DNA of 64,000 nucleotides from Berkiella sp964606325 (GCA_964606325.1 CAZSGE010000008.1:24693-88692), one strand, 5' to 3'. Positions 26,123-36,226 are shown, counted from the first letter of the stretch. Notes: a model not told the origin generated them from the sequence alone. Made by a program: numbers and translations.

Positions 26123-27553
26123 ATGGCCATTTCTAGCAATACCCGCCCCGCGTTTGATGCCGTTTTAGTGAAATTAGCGGATTATATTATAGATTACGAA
26201 ATTAAAAGTGAGTTGGCGCTAGAAACCGCCAAATATTGTTTGATAGATAGCCTTGGTTGCGCGATGTTAGCGCTTTCTTATCCGGCATGTACCAAACTGT
26301 TAGGGCCAGTTGTGCCTGGGATGAGTATAGAACAAGGTGCCAGAGTGATTGGCACTGATTATGAATTAGATCCCCTTAAATGTGCTTTTGACACCGGAAC
26401 GCTTATTCGCTGGCTTGATTATAATGACACCTGGTTAGCTGCGGAATGGGGACATCCTTCAGACAATCTAGGCGCCATTTTAAGCGTGATGGATTTTGTA
26501 ACAAGACGCAAAGATACTTATAAAAAAGAATTTCAAGTTAAAGATATTTTAGATGCGATGATTCGCGCTTACGAAATTCAAGGTGTGCTTGCGTTAGACA
26601 ACAGTTTTAATCAAGTCGGTCTAGATCATGTTTTACTGGTTAAAGTTGCCAGTTGTGGTGTTGCTACTAAACTCTTAGGTGGCACAAAAGAGGATGTGAT
26701 TGCCGCGCTTTCACAAGCTTGGATTGATGGACAAAGCTTACGCACGTATCGTCATGCACCCAATACAGGTAGCCGTAAATCTTGGGCGGCAGGAGATGCG
26801 ACCAGCCGGGGTGTACGTTTAGCAATGTTGACACTTCAAGGTGAGAAGGGCTATGCCAGTGCACTCACGGCAAAGCAATGGGGCTTTCAAGATGTGTTGT
26901 TTAAAGGCAAAGACATCACTTTCGCGAGGGAATTTGGCTCTTATGTGATGGAAAACATTTTATTCAAAATCGCCTATCCTGCGGAATTTCACGCGCAAAC
27001 TGCTGTTGCCTGTGCGCTAGAGTTGCACAAACAATCTCAAGATAAATTAAACCAAATAGAAAAAGTGCAAATTACTACTCACCAAGCAGCCATGCGCATC
27101 ATCAATAAAACAGGCCCCTTATATAACCCTGCAGATAGAGATCATTGCTTACAATATATGGTGGCAGCTGCCTTGTTAGACGGTAAATTAACGGCTGATT
27201 CTTATGAAGATAAAAGAGCAAATGAATCTGACATTGATGATTTACGTAATAAAATGACTGTGATTGAAAATCCTCAATATAGCAAAGATTATTTAGATCC
27301 TGATAAGCGATCGATTGCTAATAGATTGGAAATCACTTTTAAGGATGGCACAAAGATTTCCCAAGAATGCGAATATCCTCTGGGGCATAAACGGCGGCGC
27401 AGCGAGGGGATCCCTTTAATGTGGGAAAAATTTGAAAAGAACTTGCTGACTCGTTTTGCTAAAGATAAAGCTCAAAATTTAATAGTTTTAATGAAAAGCG
27501 AACAGGTTTTATCAATGGGTGTATCGGATTTTATTGGGGAATGGGTGAGCTAA
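26123..27553 (+). CDS. prpD: 2-Methylcitrate dehydratase
   Basis: Cofactor-independent dehydratase of the MmgE/PrpD family that converts 2-methylcitrate to 2-methyl-cis-aconitate. The 476-residue length is close to E. coli PrpD (483). Recognisable family segments are DSLGCAMLALSYPACTKLLGP, FDTGTLIRWLDYNDTW, WGHPSDNLGAILSV and SRKSWAAGDATSRGVRLA. Preceded by a good AGGAG. The cluster has prpB, prpC and prpD only; the hydration to methylisocitrate must rely on a general aconitase elsewhere, and activation of propionate on another acyl-CoA synthetase. Confidence 0.95.
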   Translation: MAISSNTRPAFDAVLVKLADYIIDYEIKSELALETAKYCLIDSLGCAMLALSYPACTKLLGPVVPGMSIEQGARVIGTDYELDPLKCAFDTGTLIRWLDYNDTWLAAEWGHPSDNLGAILSVMDFVTRRKDTYKKEFQVKDILDAMIRAYEIQGVLALDNSFNQVGLDHVLLVKVASCGVATKLLGGTKEDVIAALSQAWIDGQSLRTYRHAPNTGSRKSWAAGDATSRGVRLAMLTLQGEKGYASALTAKQWGFQDVLFKGKDITFAREFGSYVMENILFKIAYPAEFHAQTAVACALELHKQSQDKLNQIEKVQITTHQAAMRIINKTGPLYNPADRDHCLQYMVAAALLDGKLTADSYEDKRANESDIDDLRNKMTVIENPQYSKDYLDPDKRSIANRLEITFKDGTKISQECEYPLGHKRRRSEGIPLMWEKFEKNLLTRFAKDKAQNLIVLMKSEQVLSMGVSDFIGEWVS

Positions 27554-27625
27554 CAAAAGACGGCAATCAGAAAATTTACAATTATGTTACGTGATTTACA
27601 AAACAAATGCACTTAAATATAATTG

Positions 27626-29989
27626 TTATCCACCTTGCGGGGTTGGTTTTTTCTTGGTAATTTCTGTTGCTTGAGCTAGTTCAGCTGATTCTGCATTTTT
27701 TTCAGCTTTTGCTCTTGCTTCGACAGCTGTACGAAGATTTGTTATAGATGCTGCCCGTGTGTCACTTATACGAACTTTATCACTAGTTGGTAAACTATGA
27801 CCATGTGATACTGCATGATTTGCAGTAGTTTTTGATGCTTCTAGATCTGGTGAAAGCATATCAGGTTCTTGTTTATTATTATGTTTGAGAATTCTAGCTA
27901 CTGAGGATTCATCTAAATCAAAGCCCACTTCTTTAAAATTATTTTTAATATCAGCAATTAACTTTGATATGTTTGCTTCTTCTATTCCAAGCTCTTGCAA
28001 CATGCTTTTAATTGGGCCGATATAATCTTTTAAATTGTATTTATCCGTTTCGTCCTTCATTTCATTATAGAAAATACCAGGAGTAACTGAAATTGAATTT
28101 GTTTCAATATTATATTCAATTCTAAAGTATGAACTTGTTGACATATCATCGATCAAATTAGGATCTTTATATTCTTTGTTTATCTTAGATGTTAGATTTG
28201 ACACTATGTTGAATAAATCACGCTTTTGTGAATATTCAGGGGAATCATATGGAGGGGTTTTTTCAAGATACTCTACTAATTTAGGGTGTCTGTTTGTAAT
28301 CGCATATAACATTGGGTCAAATTTGAATTCTTTCAATGCATCGATTGATGTTAAAAAGTTTAGCATTTTAATGTAATTATCATGATTTTTTTCATTATAT
28401 TTTTCAAGCTTATTTTCAAATAACTCCTTAGCATCTTGCATATTCAGTTTATTCTCATGAAGAAAAACACATATAGTGTTAATTCTATCCCATGAGGCAT
28501 CTAATCTACTTTTGAATTCAGGATCGTTTCGACAAGCGTACTCATAAAATTGATTAAAGTTTGGTGGTGTTGATTTTTGATCAACACTGGGCATTTCAAC
28601 GTTATAGCCAGGGATCATTTTTGTGATCATTTCAGCTGGGCCTAGTACTTCATGAATACTATGTAAGCCAGTTCCGACTATATAAGATAACATTGATTGT
28701 AAATATATTTGTTGATCTTCTAGATTTCTAGGATTTACCAATAAACACTGCAATGACGCTAAAAGACTAAAGGTGCCAGAGGGTCCTGAAATATAGGCAG
28801 CCTCATTCTCAACATACGATTTAACAACGGCGCTTTGTGTTCTTGCAGCTTGTGATACAGTATCTGGCGTCCATTCAAGATGCCCTTGGGGAGCAACAAG
28901 TGTATTAGGACAGTTTTTTTCTATTTTAGAAATAACAGTTTGATCTTTTAATAAGCCATAATGTTTAGTCACTTTCGTTGAATCTAATTTACCAGAGCGT
29001 CCTTTGTTCGCTTCGAATCTATAATAATCACTAAAGTAAATTAAATCATCTGAAAAAAATTTACGTGCATTAAATCCATCGGTATTTGGTTTTCTCAGCA
29101 ATTTTATAAACTCTTCCATTGAACCATAACGTTTCCTTACTTCATTGCCGAATACACCAGTAGGCTCATTAAGAGGTGTCCCAAACATGGGGATATTTCT
29201 CATTGGCGTTTGTGCAAAAGTAAATTGAATGTACATGACTCTTTCAAAATTACGATTTTCTTTCAGCGTAGCCATTCCTAAAGCTAACATGGCTTGCGCT
29301 TGCTCGATACTAATATCCTCCGCCTTAGAAGCTTTTGCAGGAATAATAGGTAAGCCTTTACTTTGTAAATGATTATTCATTTCATCAAGAGTAAAGCCGC
29401 CTGTATAAACTCTATCTGGTAAATGGTGTAACAGGTTTAAGGCAAATTCTTTAAAAACACCTTCATAGTTTTTTGCATTGTCATCTTTTGAATCCCAGCC
29501 AAATTCTTTGCATACCTTATGGTGTTCAAATCCACAACGCATGTACGCTTCTACATTTAATATAATCTTGTCTGATACCTGTTTTGCATTTTCCAACATG
29601 GCTGTGGTGGGTTGATTAAGAAGAAGACTGGGTAAAGTACCTTCATAGGTTCTAATGACATTATCATCAACTAAAGTGGCGGGGGTTGCTACATCATACG
29701 GGCTATCATTTATGTTTTGAATAAGTTCAATTGGAATACATTTTTTAATATCATTTTTTTCTTGTTGTGTCAGAGTGTCATAGTCGTCGCAAAAATTTAA
29801 ATTACCTGCATGGGAGTCAATTGCCAATTTTATATTATCTGCCCATCTCTCAAGTTTTACTTTAAGGTCGTTAGACAGTGTCAATTGCATCGCTGCATTT
29901 ATACCAGCCAAAAGGGCAAGTTTAGCCTCGGTATAGCTGGAGAAATAAGTTTTATCACCGATTTGATACATATCGATAACCCTAAACAT
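27626..29989 (-). CDS. Large protein of unknown function
   Basis: A 787-residue protein I do not recognise. It has no signal peptide, no clear membrane segment and no ankyrin or coiled-coil pattern. It is mainly helical in composition, with a central more conserved-looking part (APQGHLEWTPDTVSQAA at about 365, and GPSGTFSLLASLQCLL with LHSIHEVLGPAEMI further on) and a charged Ala/Glu/Lys-rich C-terminus ending KKKPTPQGG. The start may be ATG at 29989 or, with AGGG just upstream, ATG at 29971. It stands alone between prpD (convergent) and ppsR. Size, isolation and lack of relatives resemble a secreted effector, but nothing in the sequence proves this. Confidence 0.65.
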   Translation of the reverse strand: MFRVIDMYQIGDKTYFSSYTEAKLALLAGINAAMQLTLSNDLKVKLERWADNIKLAIDSHAGNLNFCDDYDTLTQQEKNDIKKCIPIELIQNINDSPYDVATPATLVDDNVIRTYEGTLPSLLLNQPTTAMLENAKQVSDKIILNVEAYMRCGFEHHKVCKEFGWDSKDDNAKNYEGVFKEFALNLLHHLPDRVYTGGFTLDEMNNHLQSKGLPIIPAKASKAEDISIEQAQAMLALGMATLKENRNFERVMYIQFTFAQTPMRNIPMFGTPLNEPTGVFGNEVRKRYGSMEEFIKLLRKPNTDGFNARKFFSDDLIYFSDYYRFEANKGRSGKLDSTKVTKHYGLLKDQTVISKIEKNCPNTLVAPQGHLEWTPDTVSQAARTQSAVVKSYVENEAAYISGPSGTFSLLASLQCLLVNPRNLEDQQIYLQSMLSYIVGTGLHSIHEVLGPAEMITKMIPGYNVEMPSVDQKSTPPNFNQFYEYACRNDPEFKSRLDASWDRINTICVFLHENKLNMQDAKELFENKLEKYNEKNHDNYIKMLNFLTSIDALKEFKFDPMLYAITNRHPKLVEYLEKTPPYDSPEYSQKRDLFNIVSNLTSKINKEYKDPNLIDDMSTSSYFRIEYNIETNSISVTPGIFYNEMKDETDKYNLKDYIGPIKSMLQELGIEEANISKLIADIKNNFKEVGFDLDESSVARILKHNNKQEPDMLSPDLEASKTTANHAVSHGHSLPTSDKVRISDTRAASITNLRTAVEARAKAEKNAESAELAQATEITKKKPTPQGG

Positions 29990-30186
29990 AAGTAAAATAT
30001 TTGCCTGCTATGAGAGCGACAATAAAAGCTTGAATAAAGTTCAATTGTCCAAATTAAGGGGGTATGCACTGTTTTTGACGTGGCACAGGCATTAAGTTCA
30101 AAAGTTTAGAATGTAGTCTCTATAAACAAAGATGCAATTTTGATTGATGATTTGTACTATAACAAAGTGATATTTGAGCTTTAATT

Positions 30187-31008
30187 TTATCTCAACCTCC
30201 GTTCAATCCCTGTTGCCACAATTAATTTAGTGGCAATTTCCTCAATCGATAAATTGGTAGAGCTTAAAAAGGGTATTTTTTCGTGTTCAAAGAGGCTTTC
30301 AACGGCTTTTACTTCATGTTCGCACTGTGCCAGTGTGGCATAGCGACTATCAGGGCTGCGTCCTTGACGTATAGCATGCAATCGTTTGGGATCAATGGTT
30401 AACCCAAAAAGCTTTTTATGAAAAGGGCGCAACGCTTTAGGAAGATGTGTGCCATCCAAATCTTCTTCAGTGATAGGATAATTGGCAGCGCGAATACCAA
30501 ATTGCATGGCAAGATATAAACTGGTGGGTGTTTTACCACAGCGCGAGACACCAATTAAAATCACATCTGCAGAATCATACCCATTAGTTCGTGCGCCATC
30601 ATCATAGTTCAGAGCAAAATTAACAGCCTCAATTCGTGTATTGTAGGCATGGGTATTGTTCACACCATGGCTGCGTCCCATGACATTTGCTGAGTGCGTA
30701 CTAAATTCATTTTCCAGGGTTGGAATAAATGTTTGAAAAAAATCAAGATAACAAGCTTTGCTGTCTTGCAATATTTTTCGAATCTCTTGATTAACGATGG
30801 TGGCAAAAACGATTGGTTTTTGTTCGTCAGTTGATACACTTTGATTAATTCGATTTGTGGCTGCTACCGCTTTTTCGATAGAATCAACAAACGGTAAGGT
30901 TACTTGTGTAAAGTGAATGCCCTCAAACTGTGAGAGAAGGCTTAAGCCTAAGTTTTCAGCCGTGATCCCTGTTCTATCAGAGATAAAGAAAACTATCCGT
31001 CGTTTCAT
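30187..31008 (-). CDS. ppsR: PEP synthase regulatory protein (kinase/pyrophosphorylase)
   Basis: DUF299-family bifunctional enzyme that inactivates PEP synthase by ADP-dependent phosphorylation and reactivates it by Pi-dependent pyrophosphorolysis. The ATG at 31008 gives the family N-terminus MKRRIVFFISDRTGITAENLG and has AGGA six bases upstream; the longer ORF start is not supported. The P-loop-like motif GVSRCGKTPTSLYLA lies near residue 152. About 273 residues is normal. Divergent from ppsA with 62 bases between the starts, the arrangement seen in many gammaproteobacteria, so the pair is functionally linked. Confidence 0.95.
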   Translation of the reverse strand: MKRRIVFFISDRTGITAENLGLSLLSQFEGIHFTQVTLPFVDSIEKAVAATNRINQSVSTDEQKPIVFATIVNQEIRKILQDSKACYLDFFQTFIPTLENEFSTHSANVMGRSHGVNNTHAYNTRIEAVNFALNYDDGARTNGYDSADVILIGVSRCGKTPTSLYLAMQFGIRAANYPITEEDLDGTHLPKALRPFHKKLFGLTIDPKRLHAIRQGRSPDSRYATLAQCEHEVKAVESLFEHEKIPFLSSTNLSIEEIATKLIVATGIERRLR

Positions 31009-31070
31009 GCGTATTCCTATACTCAAGAACCTAAATTCATGCGCTTTAAGCATGCCATCTTGGAGGCCAC

Positions 31071-33464
31071 ATGTCAGTAGCTGATGGATATGTCATACCC
31101 TTTAGTAAGTTAAGAATCAAAGACGTTGATAAAGTAGGCGGCAAAAACGCATCCCTTGGAGAAATGATTGGAAACTTAACCAATTTAGGGGTCAAGGTCC
31201 CCAATGGTTTTGCGACCACAAGTTTTGCTTATCGAGAATTTTTAGCCCAAGAAGGGCTAAACGAAGAAATCTATGCCCTTCTAAAGGAGCTTGATGTTGA
31301 AAATGTCTCCCTTTTAAAGAAAACAGGTCAGCGTATTCGTGAACGCATCATGGATTCACATTTTCAGCCAGAGCTGATAGATGCAGTTCACATAGCTTAC
31401 GAAGAATTATGTCAGGGTGATGAGTTTTGTGCGGTTGCTGTTCGGTCTTCTGCGACAGCGGAAGATTTACCTGAAGCCTCATTTGCTGGTCAACAAGAAA
31501 CGTTTCTCAATATTCGTGGTTTAGATAATATTTTAAGTGCCATGAAGCATGTTTTTGCTTCTTTGTTCAACGATAGAGCGATTGCTTATCGCGTGCATCA
31601 TGGATTTGATCATACCCAAATCGCGCTTTCTGTGGGCATTCAGAAAATGATCCGCAGTGATTTAGCATCTAGTGGCGTGATGTTTACCTTAGACACAGAA
31701 TCTGGTTTTAATGATGTCGTTTTTATCACGTCAAGCTATGGTTTAGGTGAAATGGTTGTGCAAGGCGCCGTCAATCCAGATGAATTCTATGTTTACAAGC
31801 CGAATATTACTGCTAAAAAACCAGCGATTGTTAGACGCAATATTGGGAGTAAACAAGTCAAATTGGTTTACGTTGAAGAGAGCGTTGCCCCTGGGAATCA
31901 TGCCGCTGTTACCAAAGAAGATGTTGCATTAACTGAGCGTAGCCAATTTTCATTAAGTGATGCTGAGGCTGAGACGCTTGCAACCCAAGCCATGATCATT
32001 GAAAAGCATTATGGCTGCCCGATGGATATTGAGTGGGCAAAAGATGGTATTGATGGCGAAATATATATTGTACAAGCGCGGCCGGAAACGGTTAAAAGCC
32101 GTGCTAAAGCACAAGTGATGGAGCGTTATCACTTACAAGGTGATAAATATCATGTGCTCATCGAAGGCAGAAGTATTGGTCAACGAATTGGATCAGGCAA
32201 AGCGCGTATAGTGAAAAGTCCTGATGAGATGGAACATGTTCAGCCAGGAGATGTTTTGGTTGCGGACATGACCGATCCTGATTGGGAGCCAGTCATGAAG
32301 CGTGCAGCAGCGATTGTGACAAATCGCGGTGGTCGTACTTGCCATGCTGCCATTATAGCCCGTGAGTTAGGGATCCCCGCCGTCGTTGGTACAACTCATG
32401 CCACCAAAGAAATCAAAGATGGATCTGATGTTACAGTGAGCTGTGCTCAGGGTGATGTCGGTTTTGTTTATGAGGGTAAAATACCCTTTGAAGTGAAACG
32501 CATTGAATTAGGCAACATGCCACCCATCCCCTTAAAGGTGATGATGAATGTCGCCAATCCAGACAGAGCCTTTGATTTTCAATCGTTACCTCATGCAGGC
32601 ATTGGATTAGCACGATTAGAATTTATTATTAGCCAAATGATAGGCATTCATCCAAATGCTTGTTTACAGTTTGATAGTTTAAATGAATCGTTACAGGCAC
32701 AAATTATAAAACGTACCCAAGGTTATGCAAATCCACGAGAATTTTATGTTAAAAAATTAAGTGAAGGGATAGCGACATTAGGCTGTGCCTTTGCACCACA
32801 TAAGGTGATAGTGAGATTTTCGGATTTTAAATCGAATGAATATGCCAATTTATTAGGCGGTGCCCAGTTTGAACCCACTGAGGAAAACCCGATGATAGGT
32901 TTTCGTGGTGCCTCAAGATATGCAGCAGAATCTTTTAAAGATTGTTTTGCCTTAGAGTGTGAGGCCATTCGTTATGTGCGCGAGACCATGGGATTAACCA
33001 ATGTTGAAGTGATGATACCTTTTGTACGCACCGTTAATGAAGCTAAAAGCGTGCTCGACGTGATGGCACAACATGGACTTAAGCGAGGCGAGAAGGGATT
33101 GCGTGTCATCATGATGTGTGAATTGCCAACTAATGCGATTTTAGCGGAAGAATTTTTAGCACTCTTTGATGGCTTTTCAATTGGATCAAATGATTTAACG
33201 CAATTAACCCTAGGTTTAGATAGAGATTCCGGTATTGTTGCTGGGCAATTTGATGAGCGTGACAAAGCGGTTAAATTTTTGATGGAAAGAGCAATTAAAG
33301 AATGTAAAAAGCAGGGCAAATATATTGGTATTTGCGGCCAGGGGCCATCGGATCATCCTGATTTAGCGTTGTGGCTGCTTGAGCAAGGTATTGATAGCGT
33401 TTCACTTAATCCGGATACGGTTTTAGAGACGTGGTTATTTTTGGCGAAAGCGATTGAAAAATAG
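31071..33464 (+). CDS. ppsA: Phosphoenolpyruvate synthase
   Basis: Converts pyruvate and ATP to PEP, AMP and phosphate, the entry to gluconeogenesis from C3 acids. Domains in order: N-terminal ATP-binding (VGGKNASLGEMIGNL near residue 23; AVRSSATAEDLPEASFAGQQ near 125), the swivelling phosphohistidine domain (GGRTCHAAIIARELG, His about 427) and the C-terminal PEP-binding barrel (MMCELPTNAIL and SIGSNDLTQLTLGLDRDS). At 797 residues it matches E. coli PpsA (792). GGAGG precedes the ATG. Together with prpBCD it provides a route from propionyl units to sugars. Confidence 0.96.
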   Translation: MSVADGYVIPFSKLRIKDVDKVGGKNASLGEMIGNLTNLGVKVPNGFATTSFAYREFLAQEGLNEEIYALLKELDVENVSLLKKTGQRIRERIMDSHFQPELIDAVHIAYEELCQGDEFCAVAVRSSATAEDLPEASFAGQQETFLNIRGLDNILSAMKHVFASLFNDRAIAYRVHHGFDHTQIALSVGIQKMIRSDLASSGVMFTLDTESGFNDVVFITSSYGLGEMVVQGAVNPDEFYVYKPNITAKKPAIVRRNIGSKQVKLVYVEESVAPGNHAAVTKEDVALTERSQFSLSDAEAETLATQAMIIEKHYGCPMDIEWAKDGIDGEIYIVQARPETVKSRAKAQVMERYHLQGDKYHVLIEGRSIGQRIGSGKARIVKSPDEMEHVQPGDVLVADMTDPDWEPVMKRAAAIVTNRGGRTCHAAIIARELGIPAVVGTTHATKEIKDGSDVTVSCAQGDVGFVYEGKIPFEVKRIELGNMPPIPLKVMMNVANPDRAFDFQSLPHAGIGLARLEFIISQMIGIHPNACLQFDSLNESLQAQIIKRTQGYANPREFYVKKLSEGIATLGCAFAPHKVIVRFSDFKSNEYANLLGGAQFEPTEENPMIGFRGASRYAAESFKDCFALECEAIRYVRETMGLTNVEVMIPFVRTVNEAKSVLDVMAQHGLKRGEKGLRVIMMCELPTNAILAEEFLALFDGFSIGSNDLTQLTLGLDRDSGIVAGQFDERDKAVKFLMERAIKECKKQGKYIGICGQGPSDHPDLALWLLEQGIDSVSLNPDTVLETWLFLAKAIEK

Positions 33465-33495
33465 CGGTAGTTTTATAACACTTGAAGGACATTTA

Positions 33496-34431
33496 ATGCC
33501 TGGTAATACACAACAACTACTGGACCTCATCGCTTGTCTTTATCCGCCAGATGATGCAACTGACAGTGAATATGCTGAATTGGAAAAACATGCTTTAGAT
33601 CTCATTAAAGCTCATCCTGATTTACTGGCAAAACACAGTGTTGAGGATTTAAATGCAACGCCTCTTATCGCCGCTGTGTGGAGTCCAACTCGAACGTGTA
33701 GTTTAAATACTTTCAAACATTTGTTGCAAGCTCCCACAGATGTGAATGCACAAACCCATGAAAAGGTTAGAATGATTCATTATTTGGCGCAATATAATAG
33801 ACACGAACAATTACAATATTTATTCTCAACCAATCAGCTGGTAGATGTAAACGCTGTCACGTCTGAAGGTGATACAGCCTTGCATCTTGCCGCACGCAAA
33901 GGTGCTGAAAAAGCCATCGCATTATTAACGATAACTGCCAAGGCGAATCCAAATATTGCTAACATTGATGGGCTAACACCGCTGCATATTGCTTGTTTTT
34001 TTGGGCAACTTCAAGGCGGTAAACGTGATAAGCCACTTACTGTTGCGATGGCTCAACCGTTTCTTGATTGTATTGAGTTTTTATTAATGTCTGGTGCAGC
34101 AGTGAATGCACGTGATCAATTTGGTTCAACACCAGCTCATATATTAGCTTCTGTGGATATTCCAGATGATATTAAATTTATGGCACTCAAAGATTTATTA
34201 GATTCAGGGGCTGATTTAACATTAAAATCAGGTGATAACCATAGCTGCCTAGCACTGGCTCAAAGTTATCAATTTAAGGCATTTTGCGAATCGCTCAAAA
34301 AACAAATGGTTCCCTCTTTAAAGATGTTGGCAGCAAGACAGGTGCTCAAATCAAATCTTAGCACTGAAGATGTCGCAGAAGATTTAGTACAGTATTTACA
34401 CAAACTACGATTAGGTAAAGGTCCAACGTAG
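33496..34431 (+). CDS. Ankyrin-repeat protein
   Basis: A 311-residue protein made largely of ankyrin repeats. I use the ATG at 33496 (GAAGGA six bases upstream); a longer reading from 33454 would overlap ppsA and lacks a ribosome binding site. Repeats read ATPLIAAVWSP, KVRMIHYLAQYNRHEQLQYL, GDTALHLAARKGAEKAIALL, GLTPLHIACFFGQ and GSTPAHILASVD, with the last repeats leading to a charged helical C-terminus. No signal peptide, enzymatic domain or membrane segment is seen. It starts 31 bases after ppsA but is unlikely to be related to it. Ankyrin-only proteins in Legionellales are often effectors that bind host proteins; here that is inference. Confidence 0.82.
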   Translation: MPGNTQQLLDLIACLYPPDDATDSEYAELEKHALDLIKAHPDLLAKHSVEDLNATPLIAAVWSPTRTCSLNTFKHLLQAPTDVNAQTHEKVRMIHYLAQYNRHEQLQYLFSTNQLVDVNAVTSEGDTALHLAARKGAEKAIALLTITAKANPNIANIDGLTPLHIACFFGQLQGGKRDKPLTVAMAQPFLDCIEFLLMSGAAVNARDQFGSTPAHILASVDIPDDIKFMALKDLLDSGADLTLKSGDNHSCLALAQSYQFKAFCESLKKQMVPSLKMLAARQVLKSNLSTEDVAEDLVQYLHKLRLGKGPT

Positions 34432-34441
34432 TCAGCTTGAG

Positions 34442-36010
34442 TTAATGAGACTGTCGCGGAGTTTTAGGGGCATTTTCTACTTTTGCAGTTACATCAACAT
34501 CGTGTTTAGGTTGGGCGTCCCGTTTACTGAAATTGGAAAAAGCATTCAACATAGCCGGCTTACTTTCGTTTGCTGTTGCTGCTTGTGAAGATGATTCTTG
34601 AGCTGCAGATTGAAAGGTTACTCGTCTTGGCTGTGAGCGATTATCAGCATTCGTTGTCGCACGTAGTGCCGATTTTAGCTGGGGCTGCTCAGGCTGAGTT
34701 TGTGATAAAGGTGCTTGTTGTTCAACTGTTGTTGCCTTCTTTGAATCCATATATTGCTGATGTGCTTGCAGGGCATCTTGAATGATGGGATCCATTCCTT
34801 TCGCAACAGATTCAGCTGTTGGGCGGCTTGTGTTACTGATTTGAGAAGCTTGCTGTTGTGACGTTTCATGAAAGTTTGTCCTCCACTTGGTAGACATTTT
34901 CTTAAGACTTTCTCGATTAGCCTGTTGCGTCACAGCTTGAGGTGGATTAGAGATGGGTTCAACTACAGCTTGAGTGCCACGTAAGGCAGTCGATTTTCTT
35001 TCTTGAGCTGCTTTTAGTCTATGTTTCAAATCCATTATTTTTTCAGTTTTAGACCTAGGATCAGCGTTTTCATGGTTTTCATTATCATGAACTTCTTGCT
35101 TTGGCTTACGAGCAACACGATCAGGAATGATAGTGTGCATGGTAATTGGTTGTTGATTTTCAAGTTCTTTTTTGATGTCATGCGTAGATTTAAGTGCAGC
35201 TCGTGAATGAAAATGGATTTTAGTATCGACTCCCAATTTTTTCAGCTTAGCAGATCTATGTTCCAGTGAATTTGGATGTGACAATGGATCTTGGTTATCG
35301 CTCAACGGATCTAGGCCAACCTTGAGGGTAGGAGCACATATTTTTTCCTCTAGATTGGATTGCATAGGTTCAGGTTCTAAATTATTTGCCAAGTCAAAAA
35401 GTAACTGTTTGGTGTCCTCAATGCCTTGAAGACACTCTTTTCTAATGTCTTCAGCATCTTCCTGATTACCGATATTATTGATCATCTCTTTAGTCTGTAC
35501 TACTTTTCCAGCGACAGCTGCAATACTAGGAATTCTATTAGGGTTATTTCTATCTTCTGGACTAAATTTTGAGGCATGTTGTGCTATTTCCGAGAGTCTC
35601 TGTTGTGCTTGATTAGATAGCTCCTGTGGATTGCAGAGTCTGCTAACAGCCCATGAACTTAGAGGGGCTTTAACTAATACTGCTGATTGATAGTCTTGTG
35701 CTATAAAAGCTTCATGCGCCACATTTGTATAAAATTCTTCAACACGAATCATTTCTTTTTTGCTTTTACAAGTTAAAATGTCGGTCGCAATCATATCTCT
35801 AAGCCTATCACTGAGCGGTACTGCCTTTTTACATTCTTCTTGAAAATCTGCTGCATTGGGATCCATCCCTTGTAAAATCTGAATTTGAAGTTGTCTTAGA
35901 TCGTGAGCAAATATTCTGGCACATTCTTCGGAATTGCTATTTTTAGCAGCTTTGCTTACATCATCCATATGCGCAATGAGATCAACTTCATCATGTGCAC
36001 CCATTTTCAC
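34442..36010 (-). CDS. Glutamine-rich, largely disordered protein of unknown function
   Basis: No family recognised. The open frame reaches a TTG at 36064, but AAGGGGGA lies seven bases before the GTG at 36010, so I use that start (522 residues); ATGs at 36049 and 36004 are alternatives. The first 230 residues look helical and acidic (HMDDVSKAAKNSNSEECARI, DLRQLQIQILQGMDPNAADF). The second half is hydrophilic, with Gln, Ser, Ala and Lys runs (QTQPEQPQLKSALRATTN) and a highly basic ALRGTQAVVEP / KSALRATTNADN near-repeat, probably disordered. The tail ends in APKTPRQSH. It is convergent with the ankyrin gene 33496-34431. The composition fits an effector or scaffold protein, without proof. Confidence 0.6.
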   Translation of the reverse strand: MKMGAHDEVDLIAHMDDVSKAAKNSNSEECARIFAHDLRQLQIQILQGMDPNAADFQEECKKAVPLSDRLRDMIATDILTCKSKKEMIRVEEFYTNVAHEAFIAQDYQSAVLVKAPLSSWAVSRLCNPQELSNQAQQRLSEIAQHASKFSPEDRNNPNRIPSIAAVAGKVVQTKEMINNIGNQEDAEDIRKECLQGIEDTKQLLFDLANNLEPEPMQSNLEEKICAPTLKVGLDPLSDNQDPLSHPNSLEHRSAKLKKLGVDTKIHFHSRAALKSTHDIKKELENQQPITMHTIIPDRVARKPKQEVHDNENHENADPRSKTEKIMDLKHRLKAAQERKSTALRGTQAVVEPISNPPQAVTQQANRESLKKMSTKWRTNFHETSQQQASQISNTSRPTAESVAKGMDPIIQDALQAHQQYMDSKKATTVEQQAPLSQTQPEQPQLKSALRATTNADNRSQPRRVTFQSAAQESSSQAATANESKPAMLNAFSNFSKRDAQPKHDVDVTAKVENAPKTPRQSH

Positions 36011-36226
36011 GCGTAATTCCCCCTTAATGGGAAAACCAAGTGGTATCATTCTATAATAAGACAAACGAACTAATTGTGATACCTATGTATATCTTGATTT
36101 AAAAAAAAAGACATAAAACGCGATGATATACATGCCCTTGAGTTCACAAAAAGTGCATTTTATCTATGACACTGCTTGCATATCAGTATCCTGGACGCGC
36201 GAGACTAATAATTCAAGCAGCGCAAT

